Source of the DNA: Nocardioides massiliensis
GTDB lineage: Bacteria > Actinomycetota > Actinomycetes > Propionibacteriales > Nocardioidaceae
DNA: 64,000 bases
Assembly (NCBI RefSeq): GCF_030811215.1
Contig: NZ_JAUSQM010000001.1
Location: forward strand, 2,728,001 to 2,792,000
Reading direction: 5' to 3'
Program-made: the position numbers and the translations under genes
In this document: positions 32,938 through 41,955 of the stretch, piece after piece
Numbering within the stretch: the first letter of the stretch is position 1
How the letters are laid out: every line of letters begins with the position of its first letter
The notes under the pieces: model-generated
The model's input: the letters and a program-made list of their open reading frames with translations, nothing else
The model's database searches: none
Told to the model about the DNA's origin: nothing

Positions 32938-33051
32938 TTCACGCTCGTCGACGCAGCCGAGCTGCTGGGGATGAATCCGTCGACCGCCCGAGGACGGTAC
33001 GCCGCGGCGCGAGAGATGCTCCGCTCGGCATTGGCCGACGTCCGGTGCTGA
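32938..33051 (+). pseudogene. Sigma-factor region-4-like tail fragment
   Basis: The frame from 32938 to the TGA at 33049-33051 reads 'FTLVDAAELLGMNPSTARGR' followed by 'YAAAREMLRSALADVRC', which resembles the helix-turn-helix end of ECF sigma factors (E-A-A-xLLG-x-xxSTA-x-x-R-xxxAR). No start codon or upstream domains are present, so this is the last ~37 codons of a lost gene, ending 16 bases before dnaE2. Confidence 0.5.
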
Positions 33052-33067
33052 CAAGACGAGCGCGCTG

Positions 33068-36000
33068 ATGGGCTGGAGCAACCCCGCCGTCCCGTGGCGC
33101 GAGCTGGAGCGGCGGCTGTCGGGGAGGCCGGGCGCCGAGGACGCGCCGATCTCCCGCAGGGGGTCCCGCCCGACCGTGCCGGCGCCCGACGTCGAGGTGC
33201 CCGAGGGTCCGGCGTACGCCGAGCTGCACTGCCACAGCCACTACAGCTTCCTCGACGGGGCGAGCGCGCCGGAGGACCTGGTCGCACAGGCGCTGCGGCT
33301 GGGACTGCACGGGTTGGCGCTGACCGACCACGACGGGTTCTACGGCGCGCCGATGTTCGCCGAGGCCGCCGAGGAGCATCCGGCGCTGCGCACGGTCTAC
33401 GGCGCGGAGCTCTCCCTCGGGCTGCGCGCACCGCAGAACGGCGTCCCCGATCCCGAGGGATCCCACCTGCTGGTGCTGGCCCGCGGGGTCGAGGGCTACC
33501 ACCGCCTGGCCGCGGCGATCACCGAGGCCCAGCTGCGCGGCGACGAGAAGGGCCGCCCGGTCTACGACCTCGACGAGCTCACCGACCGCGGCCGCGACCA
33601 CTGGGTGGTGCTGACCGGCTGCCGCAAGGGCACCGTGCGCGCAGCGCTGGCGGCCGGCGGCCCCGCGGCAGCCGCGGCCGAGGTCGCCGCGCTCGTCGAG
33701 CGGTTCGGGCCCGAGGGCGTCGTGGTCGAGCTGATCGACCACGACCTGCCCGGAGATGATGAGACCAACGCCGTGCTGGCCGGCATCGCGGCCGACCTGC
33801 GGCTGCCTGTCGTGGCCACCAACAACGTCCACCACGCGCGTCCGGACGAGTTCCGGCTGGCCGCCACGATGGCCGCGGTCCGGGCCCGCCGCAGCCTGAG
33901 CGAGATGGACGGCTGGCTGCCTCCCGGCCCGGCGGCGTACCTGCGCGGCGGGGCCGAGATGGCCGCCCGGTTCGCGGCGTACCCCGACGCGGTGCCGCGC
34001 AGCGTCGTCCTCGCCGACGAGCTCGCCTTCGACCTGCACAAGGCCTCGCCCCGGCTGCCCAAGCGCGGCATCCCCGACGGGCACACCCCGGCGTCGTGGC
34101 TGCGGGTGCTGGTGGAGCGGGGCTTCGCCGAGCGGTACGCCGGCACGCCGCTCGAGGAGCAGGCGCGCGAGCGCGTCGCCAAGGAGCTGGAGGTCATCGA
34201 GCGCAAGGACTTCGCCGGCTACTTCGTCATCGTCCACGACATCGTCGCCTTCGCCCGCAGCCAGCAGATCCTCTGCCAGGGCCGGGGGAGCGCGGCCAGC
34301 TCGGCGGTCTGCTACGCCCTGGGGATCACCGCGATCGACGCGGTCTACTACCGGCTGCCGTTCGAGCGGTTCATCTCCGAGCACCGCGACGAGGAGCCCG
34401 ACATCGACGTCGACTTCGACTCCGACCGGCGCGAGGAGGTGATCCAGTGGGTCTACGACACCTACGGTCGCCACAACGCCGCCCAGGTCGCCAACGTGAT
34501 CAGCTACCGCCCGCGCATGGCGGTGCGCGACGCGGCCAAGGCGCTGGGGCACTCGACGGGCCAGCAGGACGCCTGGAGCAAGCAGATCGACGGCTGGGGC
34601 AAGGAGGTCTCGCGCGACCTCGGCATCCCCGAGCCGGTCGTCGACCTCGCCGAGCAGCTCATCGGCGCTCCGCGCCACCTGGGCATCCACTCCGGCGGGA
34701 TGGTGCTCACCGAGCGTCCCATCGGGGAGGTGGTGCCGATCGAGCGCGGCCGCATGGACAAGCGCACCGTCCTGCAGTGGGACAAGGACGCTGCTGCGTC
34801 GATGGGGCTGGTCAAGTTCGACCTGCTCGGCCTGGGCATGCTCGGCGCCCTCGACCACATGATGCGGATCATCGATGAGCACCTCGGGGTCCGCTGGGAG
34901 CTGGAGACGATCCCGCGCGAGGAGCCGGCCGTCTACGACATGCTCTGCCGCGCCGACTCGATCGGCGTCTTCCAGGTCGAGAGCCGCGCCCAGATCGGCA
35001 CGCTGCCGCGGCTGCGGCCGCGCCGGTTCTACGACCTGGCGATCGAGATCGCGCTGATCCGCCCGGGTCCGATCCAGGGTGGCGCGGTGCACCCCTACGT
35101 CCGGCGTGCCACCGGCAAGGAGGAGGTCACCTACGACCACCCCGACCTCGAGCCGGTGCTCGAGCGCACGCTGGGGGTGCCGTTGTTCCAGGAGCAGCTG
35201 ATGGCGATGGCCGTCGCGATCGGCGACTGCACGCAGGACGACGCCGACCTGCTGCGCCGGGCGATGGGCTCCAAACGCGGCATCGAGCGGATCGAGTCGG
35301 TCAAGGAGAAGCTGTACGCCGGCATGGCTCGGCGCGGCATCACCGGGGAGCGCGCCGACGCGATCTATCTCAAGATCCTGTCGTTCGCGAACTTCGGCTT
35401 CGCGGAGTCGCACGCGCTGAGCTTCGCCCTGTTGGTCTATGCCTCGTCGTGGTTCAAGCTGCACTATCCGGCGGCGTTCCTCGCCGGGCTGCTGCGCAAC
35501 CAGCCGATGGGGTTCTACTCCCCGCAGTCGCTGGTCGGCGACGCGCGCCGGCACGGGGTGGACGTACGCCGCCCCGACGTCGTGCACTCCCGCGCGCAGG
35601 CCGATCTCGAGCCCTACCCCGACGCCCCCGCCCCGATCGAGCACCGCGACGACGGGGCGTACGCCGTACGCCTGGGGCTGGACGCGGTCAAGGGCATCGG
35701 GCTCGAGGTCGCCCAGCGCATCGTCGACGCGCGCGCAGATGCGCCGTTCACCGGTGTCACCGACCTGTCGCGCCGGGCGGACCTCAGCACCGCGCAGCTC
35801 GAAGCGCTGGCGACCGCCGGCGCCTTCGACTCGCTGGGCCTGGACCGGCGCGCGGCGCTGTGGCAGGCGGGGTACGCCGAGCGGCCCGACCAGCTGCCCG
35901 GGTCCACCCCTGCGCCCCCGGCCCCCATGCTTCCGGGGATGAGCGAGGTGGAGGAGACGCTGGCCGACCTGTGGGCCACGCGGATCTCCCCGGAGCACCA

Positions 36001-36379
36001 CCCGGTCGAGCACCTGCGCTCCCAGCTGCAGGCCGCCGGCATCCGCTCCATCGCGGACCTGGCGACCACCACCCCGAACCGCCGGGTGCTGGTCGCCGGG
36101 CTGGTGACCCACCGACAGCGTCCGGGCACCGCGCAAGGCGTCACGTTCCTCAACCTCGAGGACGAGACCGGGATGCTCAACGTCATCTGCACCCCGAAGG
36201 TCTTCGCCACCCACCGCACTGCCGCCCGCTCGAAGGTCGCCGTGGTCGTCCGCGGCATCCTCGAGCGCAGCGAGGGGGTCACCAACCTCGTCGCCGAGCA
36301 GGTCGAGGGCATCGACGTGGTCGTGCCGGGAGCCGGTGCGGTGCTCCAGGCGCGGCAGTCCTCGCGGGACTTCCGCTGA
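33068..36379 (+). CDS. dnaE2: Error-prone DNA polymerase DnaE2
   Basis: 1103 residues from ATG 33068; no strong ribosome site is visible. PHP domain at the start ('YAELHCHSHYSFLDGASAPEDLVAQALRLGLHGLALTDHDGFYG'), palm with catalytic acids D445/D447 in 'EPDIDVDFDSDRREEV', the fingers ('ADLLRRAMGSKRGIERI'), a helix-hairpin-helix segment and a C-terminal OB domain ('RVLVAGLVTHRQRPGTAQGVTFLNLEDETGMLNVI'). Catalytic subunit for damage-induced translesion synthesis with ImuA'/ImuB. The inserted DNA upstream separates it from the SOS promoter; whether it keeps its own LexA control is not visible. Confidence 0.96.
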   Translation: MGWSNPAVPWRELERRLSGRPGAEDAPISRRGSRPTVPAPDVEVPEGPAYAELHCHSHYSFLDGASAPEDLVAQALRLGLHGLALTDHDGFYGAPMFAEAAEEHPALRTVYGAELSLGLRAPQNGVPDPEGSHLLVLARGVEGYHRLAAAITEAQLRGDEKGRPVYDLDELTDRGRDHWVVLTGCRKGTVRAALAAGGPAAAAAEVAALVERFGPEGVVVELIDHDLPGDDETNAVLAGIAADLRLPVVATNNVHHARPDEFRLAATMAAVRARRSLSEMDGWLPPGPAAYLRGGAEMAARFAAYPDAVPRSVVLADELAFDLHKASPRLPKRGIPDGHTPASWLRVLVERGFAERYAGTPLEEQARERVAKELEVIERKDFAGYFVIVHDIVAFARSQQILCQGRGSAASSAVCYALGITAIDAVYYRLPFERFISEHRDEEPDIDVDFDSDRREEVIQWVYDTYGRHNAAQVANVISYRPRMAVRDAAKALGHSTGQQDAWSKQIDGWGKEVSRDLGIPEPVVDLAEQLIGAPRHLGIHSGGMVLTERPIGEVVPIERGRMDKRTVLQWDKDAAASMGLVKFDLLGLGMLGALDHMMRIIDEHLGVRWELETIPREEPAVYDMLCRADSIGVFQVESRAQIGTLPRLRPRRFYDLAIEIALIRPGPIQGGAVHPYVRRATGKEEVTYDHPDLEPVLERTLGVPLFQEQLMAMAVAIGDCTQDDADLLRRAMGSKRGIERIESVKEKLYAGMARRGITGERADAIYLKILSFANFGFAESHALSFALLVYASSWFKLHYPAAFLAGLLRNQPMGFYSPQSLVGDARRHGVDVRRPDVVHSRAQADLEPYPDAPAPIEHRDDGAYAVRLGLDAVKGIGLEVAQRIVDARADAPFTGVTDLSRRADLSTAQLEALATAGAFDSLGLDRRAALWQAGYAERPDQLPGSTPAPPAPMLPGMSEVEETLADLWATRISPEHHPVEHLRSQLQAAGIRSIADLATTTPNRRVLVAGLVTHRQRPGTAQGVTFLNLEDETGMLNVICTPKVFATHRTAARSKVAVVVRGILERSEGVTNLVAEQVEGIDVVVPGAGAVLQARQSSRDFR

Positions 36380-36389
36380 GACAGCGAAC

Positions 36390-36408
36390 GGCTGAGCCTG
36401 ACTCAGCC
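36390..36408. terminator. Hairpin between convergent dnaE2 and pncA-like genes
   Basis: GGCTGAG (36390-36396), loop CCTGA, CTCAGCC (36402-36408). It overlaps the minus-strand gene's stop codon and could serve both directions. Confidence 0.5.
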
Positions 36409-36987
36409 CCGCGTGACGCCTGCCGCGGCGAGCTCGGCGAGCGCGGCCTCGCTGGTGTCCGGAGCGACGCCGGCGTGCATGCCGTCGAGGAGCACGACCG
36501 CGAAGCCCTCCTGCACCGCGTCGAGTGCCGTGGCGCGCACGCAGTGGTCGGTGGCGATCCCGGTGAGCTCGACCGTCTCGACCCCCAGGTCGCGCAGGAC
36601 GTCGGCCAGCGGGCGGCCGTCGTCGGTCGCACCCTCGAAGGCGGAGTACGCCGGCACGCCCTGGCCCTTGCGGACGTGGTGGGTGACGTGGGTCAGGTCG
36701 AGGTCGGGGGCGTAGTCGGACCCGGTCGAGCCCTCGACGCAGTGCACGGGCCACGACGTACGGAAGTCCGGCTCCTGCCCCGGCTCCGGGAAGTGCCCGC
36801 CGTTGGTGTCATGGGCGTGGTGCCAGTCGCGGGAGGCGACGACCGCGGCGTAGTCCCGGTGGTGCTCGGCAAGGTGGGTGCTGATCCGGCGGGCGACCTC
36901 GGCGCCACCGGCGACGCCCAGGGAGCCACCCTCGACGAAGTCGTTCTGGACGTCGATGACAAGCAGGGCGCGACTCATGTCACCCAT
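36403..36987 (-). CDS. pncA: Nicotinamidase / isochorismatase-family hydrolase
   Basis: 194 residues (185 if the second ATG, three codons later, is used). Catalytic triad as in nicotinamidases: D12 ('LLVIDVQNDF'), K107 ('VRKGQGV') and C149 ('GIATDHCVRATALDA'); metal ligands in 'SRDWHHAHD' (54-60) and the downstream H65. Converts nicotinamide to nicotinate in NAD salvage; pyrazinamidase activity would follow. The symbol is by family resemblance. Confidence 0.88.
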   Translation of the reverse strand: MGDMSRALLVIDVQNDFVEGGSLGVAGGAEVARRISTHLAEHHRDYAAVVASRDWHHAHDTNGGHFPEPGQEPDFRTSWPVHCVEGSTGSDYAPDLDLTHVTHHVRKGQGVPAYSAFEGATDDGRPLADVLRDLGVETVELTGIATDHCVRATALDAVQEGFAVVLLDGMHAGVAPDTSEAALAELAAAGVTRG

Positions 36988-37040
36988 CGTGCCCCATGCC
37001 AGGCGCGTGGCCCTTGCGCCCCTGGGGCATTCTCGTCCAC

Positions 37041-38462
37041 GTGCACCAACAGCCCCCGGATCCCGCCCGTTGGCGCATCCTGGGAGTGACGGTCAGCGTC
37101 GGCTTCATGGTGCTGCTCGACGTGACGATCGTGAACGTCGCGATCCCCTCGATGCGCGCCTCCCTCGAGACGACGGCCGCCCACATCCAGTGGGTGATCT
37201 CCGGCTACGCGCTGGCGTTCGGCCTCACGCTCGTGATCGGCGGGCGACTCGGCGACGCCTGGGGCCGGCGCCGGATGATGCTCATCGGACTGACCGGCTT
37301 CGTGCTGGCGAGCGCTGCCGCGGGGCTGGCGCCGACCATCGGCACCCTGATCGCCGCCAGGCTCGTGCAGGGCTTCGCCGCCGGACTCCTGACCCCCCAG
37401 AACTCCGGGCTGATCCAGACGCTCTTCCGCGGGGCCGAGCGCGGCACCGCCTTCGGCATCTTCGGCCTGACCGTCTCGATCTCGTCCGCGATCGGCCCCG
37501 TCCTCGGCGGACTGATCATCGCGCTCGGCGGGTCCGCCGACGGGTGGCGGTGGATCTTCCTGGTCAACGTCCCGATCGGGCTGGTGCTGCTGGTGGCGAT
37601 CGCCCGGATGGTCCCCGGCCGGGACCCGGACGCCGGACCGGATCCGCGCCTCGACCTGCTGGGCGCGGTGCTGCTCGGGGCGACGGTGCTGTGCGTGCTC
37701 TACCCGGTCGTCAGCGCCGAGGGCGGGAGCCGGCTCCCGCTCCTGCTGCTCCTCCTGGCCCCCGTCCTGGGCTATGCGTTCGTGCGCTGGGAGCGGCGCG
37801 TGGTCGGCCGCGGTCACGCGCCGCTGCTCGACGTCGGCCTGCTGCGCAAGGTGCCGGGCTACGCCAGCGGGCTGGCCGTGGGCTCGCTCTACTTCACCGG
37901 GTTCACCGGGATCTTCCTCGTGCTCAGCGTCTATCTGCAGGACGGGCTCGGCATCAGCGCGCTCCAGACGGGCCTCGTCCTCGTGCCGTTCGCGATCGGC
38001 TCGGCGATCTCGTCGCTCATTGCGGGACGCTTGGTCTCCAAGGTCGGGCGGGTGCTCACCGTGGTCGCGCTCGGCGTGATGATGCTCGCGGTGGGCGTGC
38101 TCGCCCTGGTCGTGCCCTGGGGCGAGAGCGGTGCGCTGTGGCTGGTCTTCGCCCTGCCGCTGCTGGTCGCCGGACTCGGTGGTGGCGCGGTGATCTCCCC
38201 GAACTTCACCCTCACGCTCGCCGACGTCCCGACCCGCATGGGCGGCGCCGCCGGGGGAGCCCTGCAGACCGGTCAGCGCATCGGCACCGCGATCGGTGCC
38301 GCACTGGTGATGACCACCTATCAGATCGCGCTGTCGGCGTACGACGACCCGGGCCGGGCGCTGCAGTGGGCGATCGGTGCGGCGCTGGTGCTGCTGAGCG
38401 CCGCCTGGGCCGCGGCCCTGTGGTCGTGGCGGCACGAGGTGCCGCTGGACCAGATGAACTGA
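37041..38462 (+). CDS. MFS transporter, DHA2 (EmrB/QacA) family
   Basis: 473 residues from GTG 37041 ('MHQQPPDPARWRILGVTVSVGFMVLLDVTIVNVAIPSM'); an in-frame ATG at 36996 would add 15 residues but begins 9 bases from the divergent pncA start. About 14 transmembrane helices are seen. Motif A is 'GGRLGDAWGRRRMMLIG', motif C-like 'GPVLGGLI', and the DHA2 'LDVTIVNVA' signature stands in helix 1. Drug:H+ antiport is typical; substrate unknown. Confidence 0.9.
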   Translation: MHQQPPDPARWRILGVTVSVGFMVLLDVTIVNVAIPSMRASLETTAAHIQWVISGYALAFGLTLVIGGRLGDAWGRRRMMLIGLTGFVLASAAAGLAPTIGTLIAARLVQGFAAGLLTPQNSGLIQTLFRGAERGTAFGIFGLTVSISSAIGPVLGGLIIALGGSADGWRWIFLVNVPIGLVLLVAIARMVPGRDPDAGPDPRLDLLGAVLLGATVLCVLYPVVSAEGGSRLPLLLLLLAPVLGYAFVRWERRVVGRGHAPLLDVGLLRKVPGYASGLAVGSLYFTGFTGIFLVLSVYLQDGLGISALQTGLVLVPFAIGSAISSLIAGRLVSKVGRVLTVVALGVMMLAVGVLALVVPWGESGALWLVFALPLLVAGLGGGAVISPNFTLTLADVPTRMGGAAGGALQTGQRIGTAIGAALVMTTYQIALSAYDDPGRALQWAIGAALVLLSAAWAAALWSWRHEVPLDQMN

Positions 38463-38502
38463 AACCTGTTCCAGCTGGCAGCGGCGCCACTACGCTGCCG
38501 CG

Positions 38503-39411
38503 ATGGCGAACAAGCCCTCCTCCCTGCTGCGCGTCGCCCTCGTCTACGTCGTCGCGATCACCGTGGGTGCGGCCTGGTTCTTCGCCGGCCCCGACACCCG
38601 CTGGCTGTGGCTGGACGGCCTGATCGCCGACGTCTTGGCGACCCTGGTGATCTTCGCGGCCAGCCGGCTGCACCGGAACTCCAGCTTCTACGACGCCTAC
38701 TGGAGCGTGCTGCCGCCGTTGCTGGTCGCGGCGTGGTGGGTCGAGGCGGACCGCGCGGATGTCGCAGGAGACCCGTTGCGTCTGGGCCTGCTGCTCGGCG
38801 TCGTCGGTCTGTGGGCCGTCCGCCTGACCGCCAACTGGATCTACGCGTTCCCCGGCCTGCACCACGAGGACTGGCGCTACGCGTTGCTGCGGGAGCGCGC
38901 GGGCAGGTTCGGCTTCCTGGCCGACCTCTTCGCGATCCACCTGGTCCCGACCCTGCAGGTCTTCCTGGCGCTGCTGCCGGCGTACGTCGTGGCGACGCGG
39001 GGCGACCGGGCGGTCGGCTGGCTGGACGTGCTGGCCGTCGTCGTCGGTCTCGGCGCCATCCTGCTGGAGACCGTGGCTGATGCGCAGATGCACCGCTTCG
39101 TGCGCGACCGCCGGCCGGGCGAGGTCATGGAGCGCGGCCTGTGGGCATGGTCGCGACACCCGAACTACCTCGGCGAGCTCGGGTTCTGGGCGGGCGTCGC
39201 GTTGTTCGGCCTGGCCGCCGACCCGTCGGCGTGGTGGGCACTCGTGGGCGTCGCCGGGATGCTGGCGATGTTCTACGGCGCGAGCATCCCGATGATGGAG
39301 CGACGCAGCCTCGAGCGGCGTCCGGCCTACCAGGACGTCGTCGACCGGGTGCCCCGGCTCTTCCCGCGCCCTCCCGGACGCACCCGCGCCCGCGAGGCCG
39401 CCGCCCGATGA
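38503..39411 (+). CDS. DUF1295 membrane protein (steroid 5-alpha-reductase-like)
   Basis: 302 residues, seven to eight hydrophobic segments. The family signature 'DAYWSVLPPLL', 'TANWIYAFPGLHHEDWRYALLRER', 'WAWSRHPNYLGELGFWAGVALFG' and the final 'MMERRSLERRPAYQDVVDRVPRLFPRPP' matches DUF1295 proteins, related to steroid reductases and ICMT-like methyltransferases. Catalytic role not established. ATGA overlap with the next gene. Confidence 0.88.
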   Translation: MANKPSSLLRVALVYVVAITVGAAWFFAGPDTRWLWLDGLIADVLATLVIFAASRLHRNSSFYDAYWSVLPPLLVAAWWVEADRADVAGDPLRLGLLLGVVGLWAVRLTANWIYAFPGLHHEDWRYALLRERAGRFGFLADLFAIHLVPTLQVFLALLPAYVVATRGDRAVGWLDVLAVVVGLGAILLETVADAQMHRFVRDRRPGEVMERGLWAWSRHPNYLGELGFWAGVALFGLAADPSAWWALVGVAGMLAMFYGASIPMMERRSLERRPAYQDVVDRVPRLFPRPPGRTRAREAAAR

Positions 39412-40544
39412 CCCGCCCCCGCGTCGTCGTCGCGGGTCTGGGCGACTCCGGCCTGCTGACGGCGATCCACCTCGCGCGGCACGCCGACGTCGTCGGGGTG
39501 TCGACCAAGCCCGGACTCGTCAGCGGGCAGGAGCTCGGGCTGCGGTTGGCCCGCCCCGACGAGTGGGCGCGTGACTACCGCATCGGGTTCGACCGGTTCC
39601 GCGCGGCGCGGTCCGTCCGCACCGTCCACGGGACGCTGAGCGGACTCGACGTCGCGGGACGGCGCGTCACGGTAACGCTGCCCGACGGCGCGTCCGAGCA
39701 CCTGACGTACGACGCACTGGTGGTGGCGACCGGGGTGCGCAACGGCTTCTGGCGCCGGCCGGACCTGCAGACCGTCGCCGAGGTCGAGGCCGACCTGCTG
39801 GCGGCCCACCGCCGGCTCGCCGAGTCGGGCTCGATCGTCGTGGTCGGGGGCGGAGCCGCCGCGGTCAGCGCGGCAGGCAACCTCGCCGCCCGGTGGCCCG
39901 ACACCCGCGTCGACCTGTACTTCCCCGGGGAGCGTGCGCTGCCGCACCACCACGGCCGGGTGTGGAGCGCCGTGCGTGCGCGGCTGGAGCGACTCGGGGT
40001 CGGCATCCATCCGGGGCACCGTGCCGAGCTGCCGGCCGGTGGCGCGCCCACGGAGATCACCTCGGGCCCGGTCCGGTGGTCCACCGGGCAGGAGCCGGTG
40101 AGAGCAGATGCGGTGATCTGGGCAGTGGGTGCGGTGCGGCCCAACACGGACTGGCTCCCGCCGGCACTCCTCGACGATGCGGGCTTCGTGCGGGTCGGCC
40201 CGGACCTGCGCGTGCCGGACGCGCCGGGGGTGTATGCCGTGGGCGACGTCGCCGCCACCGACCCGCTGCGCACCTCGGCGCGCAACAAGGGCCACCAGGT
40301 CGTCGCTCACAACGTGCGGGCCGAGCTCGCCGGCCGCACCCTGCGCACCTACCAGGCGCCGCGCCGTCGGTGGGGCTCGGTCCTCGGTCCTCAACCTGAC
40401 GGACTGGTCGTGTTCGCCCCCGACGGGCGGGGGTTCCGCATCCCGCGCCCCGTCGTGCGCGGCGTCCTGCAACCGGTGATCGTGCGGTGGGGGATCTACC
40501 GCGGGATCCGCCGTAGGGGCGCCGCCGTCGACGAGGGCACCTGA
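39408..40544 (+). CDS. FAD-dependent NAD(P)H dehydrogenase-like oxidoreductase
   Basis: 378 residues from ATG 39408. First dinucleotide-binding loop 'VVVAGLGDSGLLTAIHLA' (FAD), second 'SIVVVGGGAAAVSAAGNLAARWP' (NADH), and the closing FAD motif 'PGVYAVGDVAATDP'. This is the NDH-2/AIF-like two-dinucleotide fold; electron acceptor unknown. The first loop is GLGDSG rather than GGGxxG. The gene converges on the SDR gene with only two bases between stops. Confidence 0.85.
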   Translation: MTRPRVVVAGLGDSGLLTAIHLARHADVVGVSTKPGLVSGQELGLRLARPDEWARDYRIGFDRFRAARSVRTVHGTLSGLDVAGRRVTVTLPDGASEHLTYDALVVATGVRNGFWRRPDLQTVAEVEADLLAAHRRLAESGSIVVVGGGAAAVSAAGNLAARWPDTRVDLYFPGERALPHHHGRVWSAVRARLERLGVGIHPGHRAELPAGGAPTEITSGPVRWSTGQEPVRADAVIWAVGAVRPNTDWLPPALLDDAGFVRVGPDLRVPDAPGVYAVGDVAATDPLRTSARNKGHQVVAHNVRAELAGRTLRTYQAPRRRWGSVLGPQPDGLVVFAPDGRGFRIPRPVVRGVLQPVIVRWGIYRGIRRRGAAVDEGT

Positions 40545-40546
40545 GT

Positions 40547-41284
40547 TCAGGACTTGTGCGGGACGCCCTGGATCGTGCCGCCGTCAACGACGAACTCCGC
40601 GCCGGTGGCGTACGACGACTCGTCGCTGGCGAGGAACACGATGAACGCCGCGACCTCGTCGGGCTCGCCGGGCCGTCCCATCGGGATCGTCAGCATGTCG
40701 TCGGGGATGCCGGCGGTCATGGGCGTGCGGATCATCCCCGGGTGCACGGAGTTGCAGCGCACGTTGTGGGCGGCCAGCTCGAGTGCGACGGACTTCGTCA
40801 ACCCCCGCACGGCCCACTTCGTGGCGGAGTAGGCGTGCGTCCACGGGGTGCCGCGGAGACCCTCGATCGAGGAGATGTTGATGATCGAGCCGCGACCGGA
40901 GGCGATCAGCGCCTTGGTCGCGGCGCGGATCCCCAGGAAGGTCCCGGTGAGGTTGATGTCCAGCGCCTGCTGCCACGCCTCGAGGTCGAACTTCCCGATC
41001 GGCCCGCCGTTGGCGATGCCAGCGTTGTTGACCAGCACGTCGAGCTTCCCGAACTGCGCGGTGGCAGCCGCCACGGCCGCCTCCCACTGGTCGGGCTCGC
41101 GCACGTCGAGGTGGACGTAGTGCGCCGCGTCGCCGAGCTCGTCGGCCAGCGCCTTGCCCTGCTCATCGGAGATGTCGCCGATGACCACGCGCGCGCCCTC
41201 CGCGACCAGCATGCGGGCGTCGGCGGCGCCCATGCCCTGGGCACCGCCACTGATCAGAGCGACCTTGTCCTGCACGCGTGCCAT
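40547..41284 (-). CDS. Short-chain dehydrogenase, 3-alpha/20-beta-hydroxysteroid-dehydrogenase-like
   Basis: 245 residues from ATG 41284. Rossmann loop '[14 protein letters not shown]' (11-24), 'NNAG' at 86-89, active-site S138/S139, Y152 and K156 ('[11 protein letters not shown]'). The sequence is closest, by recollection, to SDRs related to Streptomyces 3-alpha,20-beta-hydroxysteroid dehydrogenase; actual substrate unknown. Minus-strand neighbour of the flavin genes with a ~50-base gap. Confidence 0.88.
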   Translation of the reverse strand: MARVQDKVALISGGAQGMGAADARMLVAEGARVVIGDISDEQGKALADELGDAAHYVHLDVREPDQWEAAVAAATAQFGKLDVLVNNAGIANGGPIGKFDLEAWQQALDINLTGTFLGIRAATKALIASGRGSIINISSIEGLRGTPWTHAYSATKWAVRGLTKSVALELAAHNVRCNSVHPGMIRTPMTAGIPDDMLTIPMGRPGEPDEVAAFIVFLASDESSYATGAEFVVDGGTIQGVPHKS

Positions 41285-41334
41285 GTCAGCGTCCGTTCGT
41301 CGGAGGGGTGCGACGTGGCTTAGTGAAACACGTT

Positions 41335-41955
41335 CTATTCCGCTCCGCTGGCACGTCGCAGGAGTTCCTCGAAGGGTGTCGGCTCGGCGAGCTCGTCCTG
41401 CGGCGTACGGCGCTGCGGGGTGGCGCTGTCGCCGGGTGTTGTCTTGCCTGCCAGCAGTGCCAGCTCGCCGGCCGCGCGGTGGATGCGGCGGTCGAGGTCC
41501 CGGCCGGCGAAGTCGTCGGTCGCGGCGAACACACCGGTGGGCACGACCACGGCCCGGAGGTAGCCGAACAGCGGTCGCAGGGCGTGGTCGAGCACGAGCG
41601 AGTGCCGCGCGGTGCCGGCGGTCGCTGCGATGAGCACCGGGGTGCCCTCCAACAGTCCCTGCTCGAGCACGTCGAAGAACGTCTTGAACAGTCCGGAGTA
41701 GCTCGCCGAGAACACCGGCGTGACCGCGATCAGCCCATCGGCGGAGCGCACCTGCTCGATCGCGTCCGCGAGCGCGGGACCCGGGAATCCGGTCAGCAGG
41801 TGGTCGGTGAGCTCGTGGGCGAGCTCGCGCAGCTCGACGTGGGCGACGTCGGCCTCCTCCAGTGCCTCGGCGGCGGCCGCGCCGAGGCGGTCGGCCAGGA
41901 GCCGGGTGCTGGAGGGGTTCGACAGGCCTGCCGAGACGACGACGATGCGGGTCAT
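41335..41955 (-). CDS. NADPH-dependent FMN reductase, CE1759-type
   Basis: 206 residues, ATG 41955 overlapping the LLM gene's stop. Flavodoxin-like fold: 'IVVVSAGLSNPSSTRLLADRL' (phosphate loop), 'DGLIAVTPVFSASYSGLFKTFFDVLEQGLLEGTPVLIAATAG' (flavin-contact loops). This family is known as the reductase half of an LLM duo and should supply reduced FMN to the partner oxidoreductase encoded upstream. Confidence 0.9.
   Translation of the reverse strand: MTRIVVVSAGLSNPSSTRLLADRLGAAAAEALEEADVAHVELRELAHELTDHLLTGFPGPALADAIEQVRSADGLIAVTPVFSASYSGLFKTFFDVLEQGLLEGTPVLIAATAGTARHSLVLDHALRPLFGYLRAVVVPTGVFAATDDFAGRDLDRRIHRAAGELALLAGKTTPGDSATPQRRTPQDELAEPTPFEELLRRASGAE

Noticed and set aside
32939-36754. A 1271-codon open frame antisense to dnaE2
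   Set aside because: Shadow of dnaE2; low-complexity Arg/Val/Asp/Gly composition and no family resemblance.
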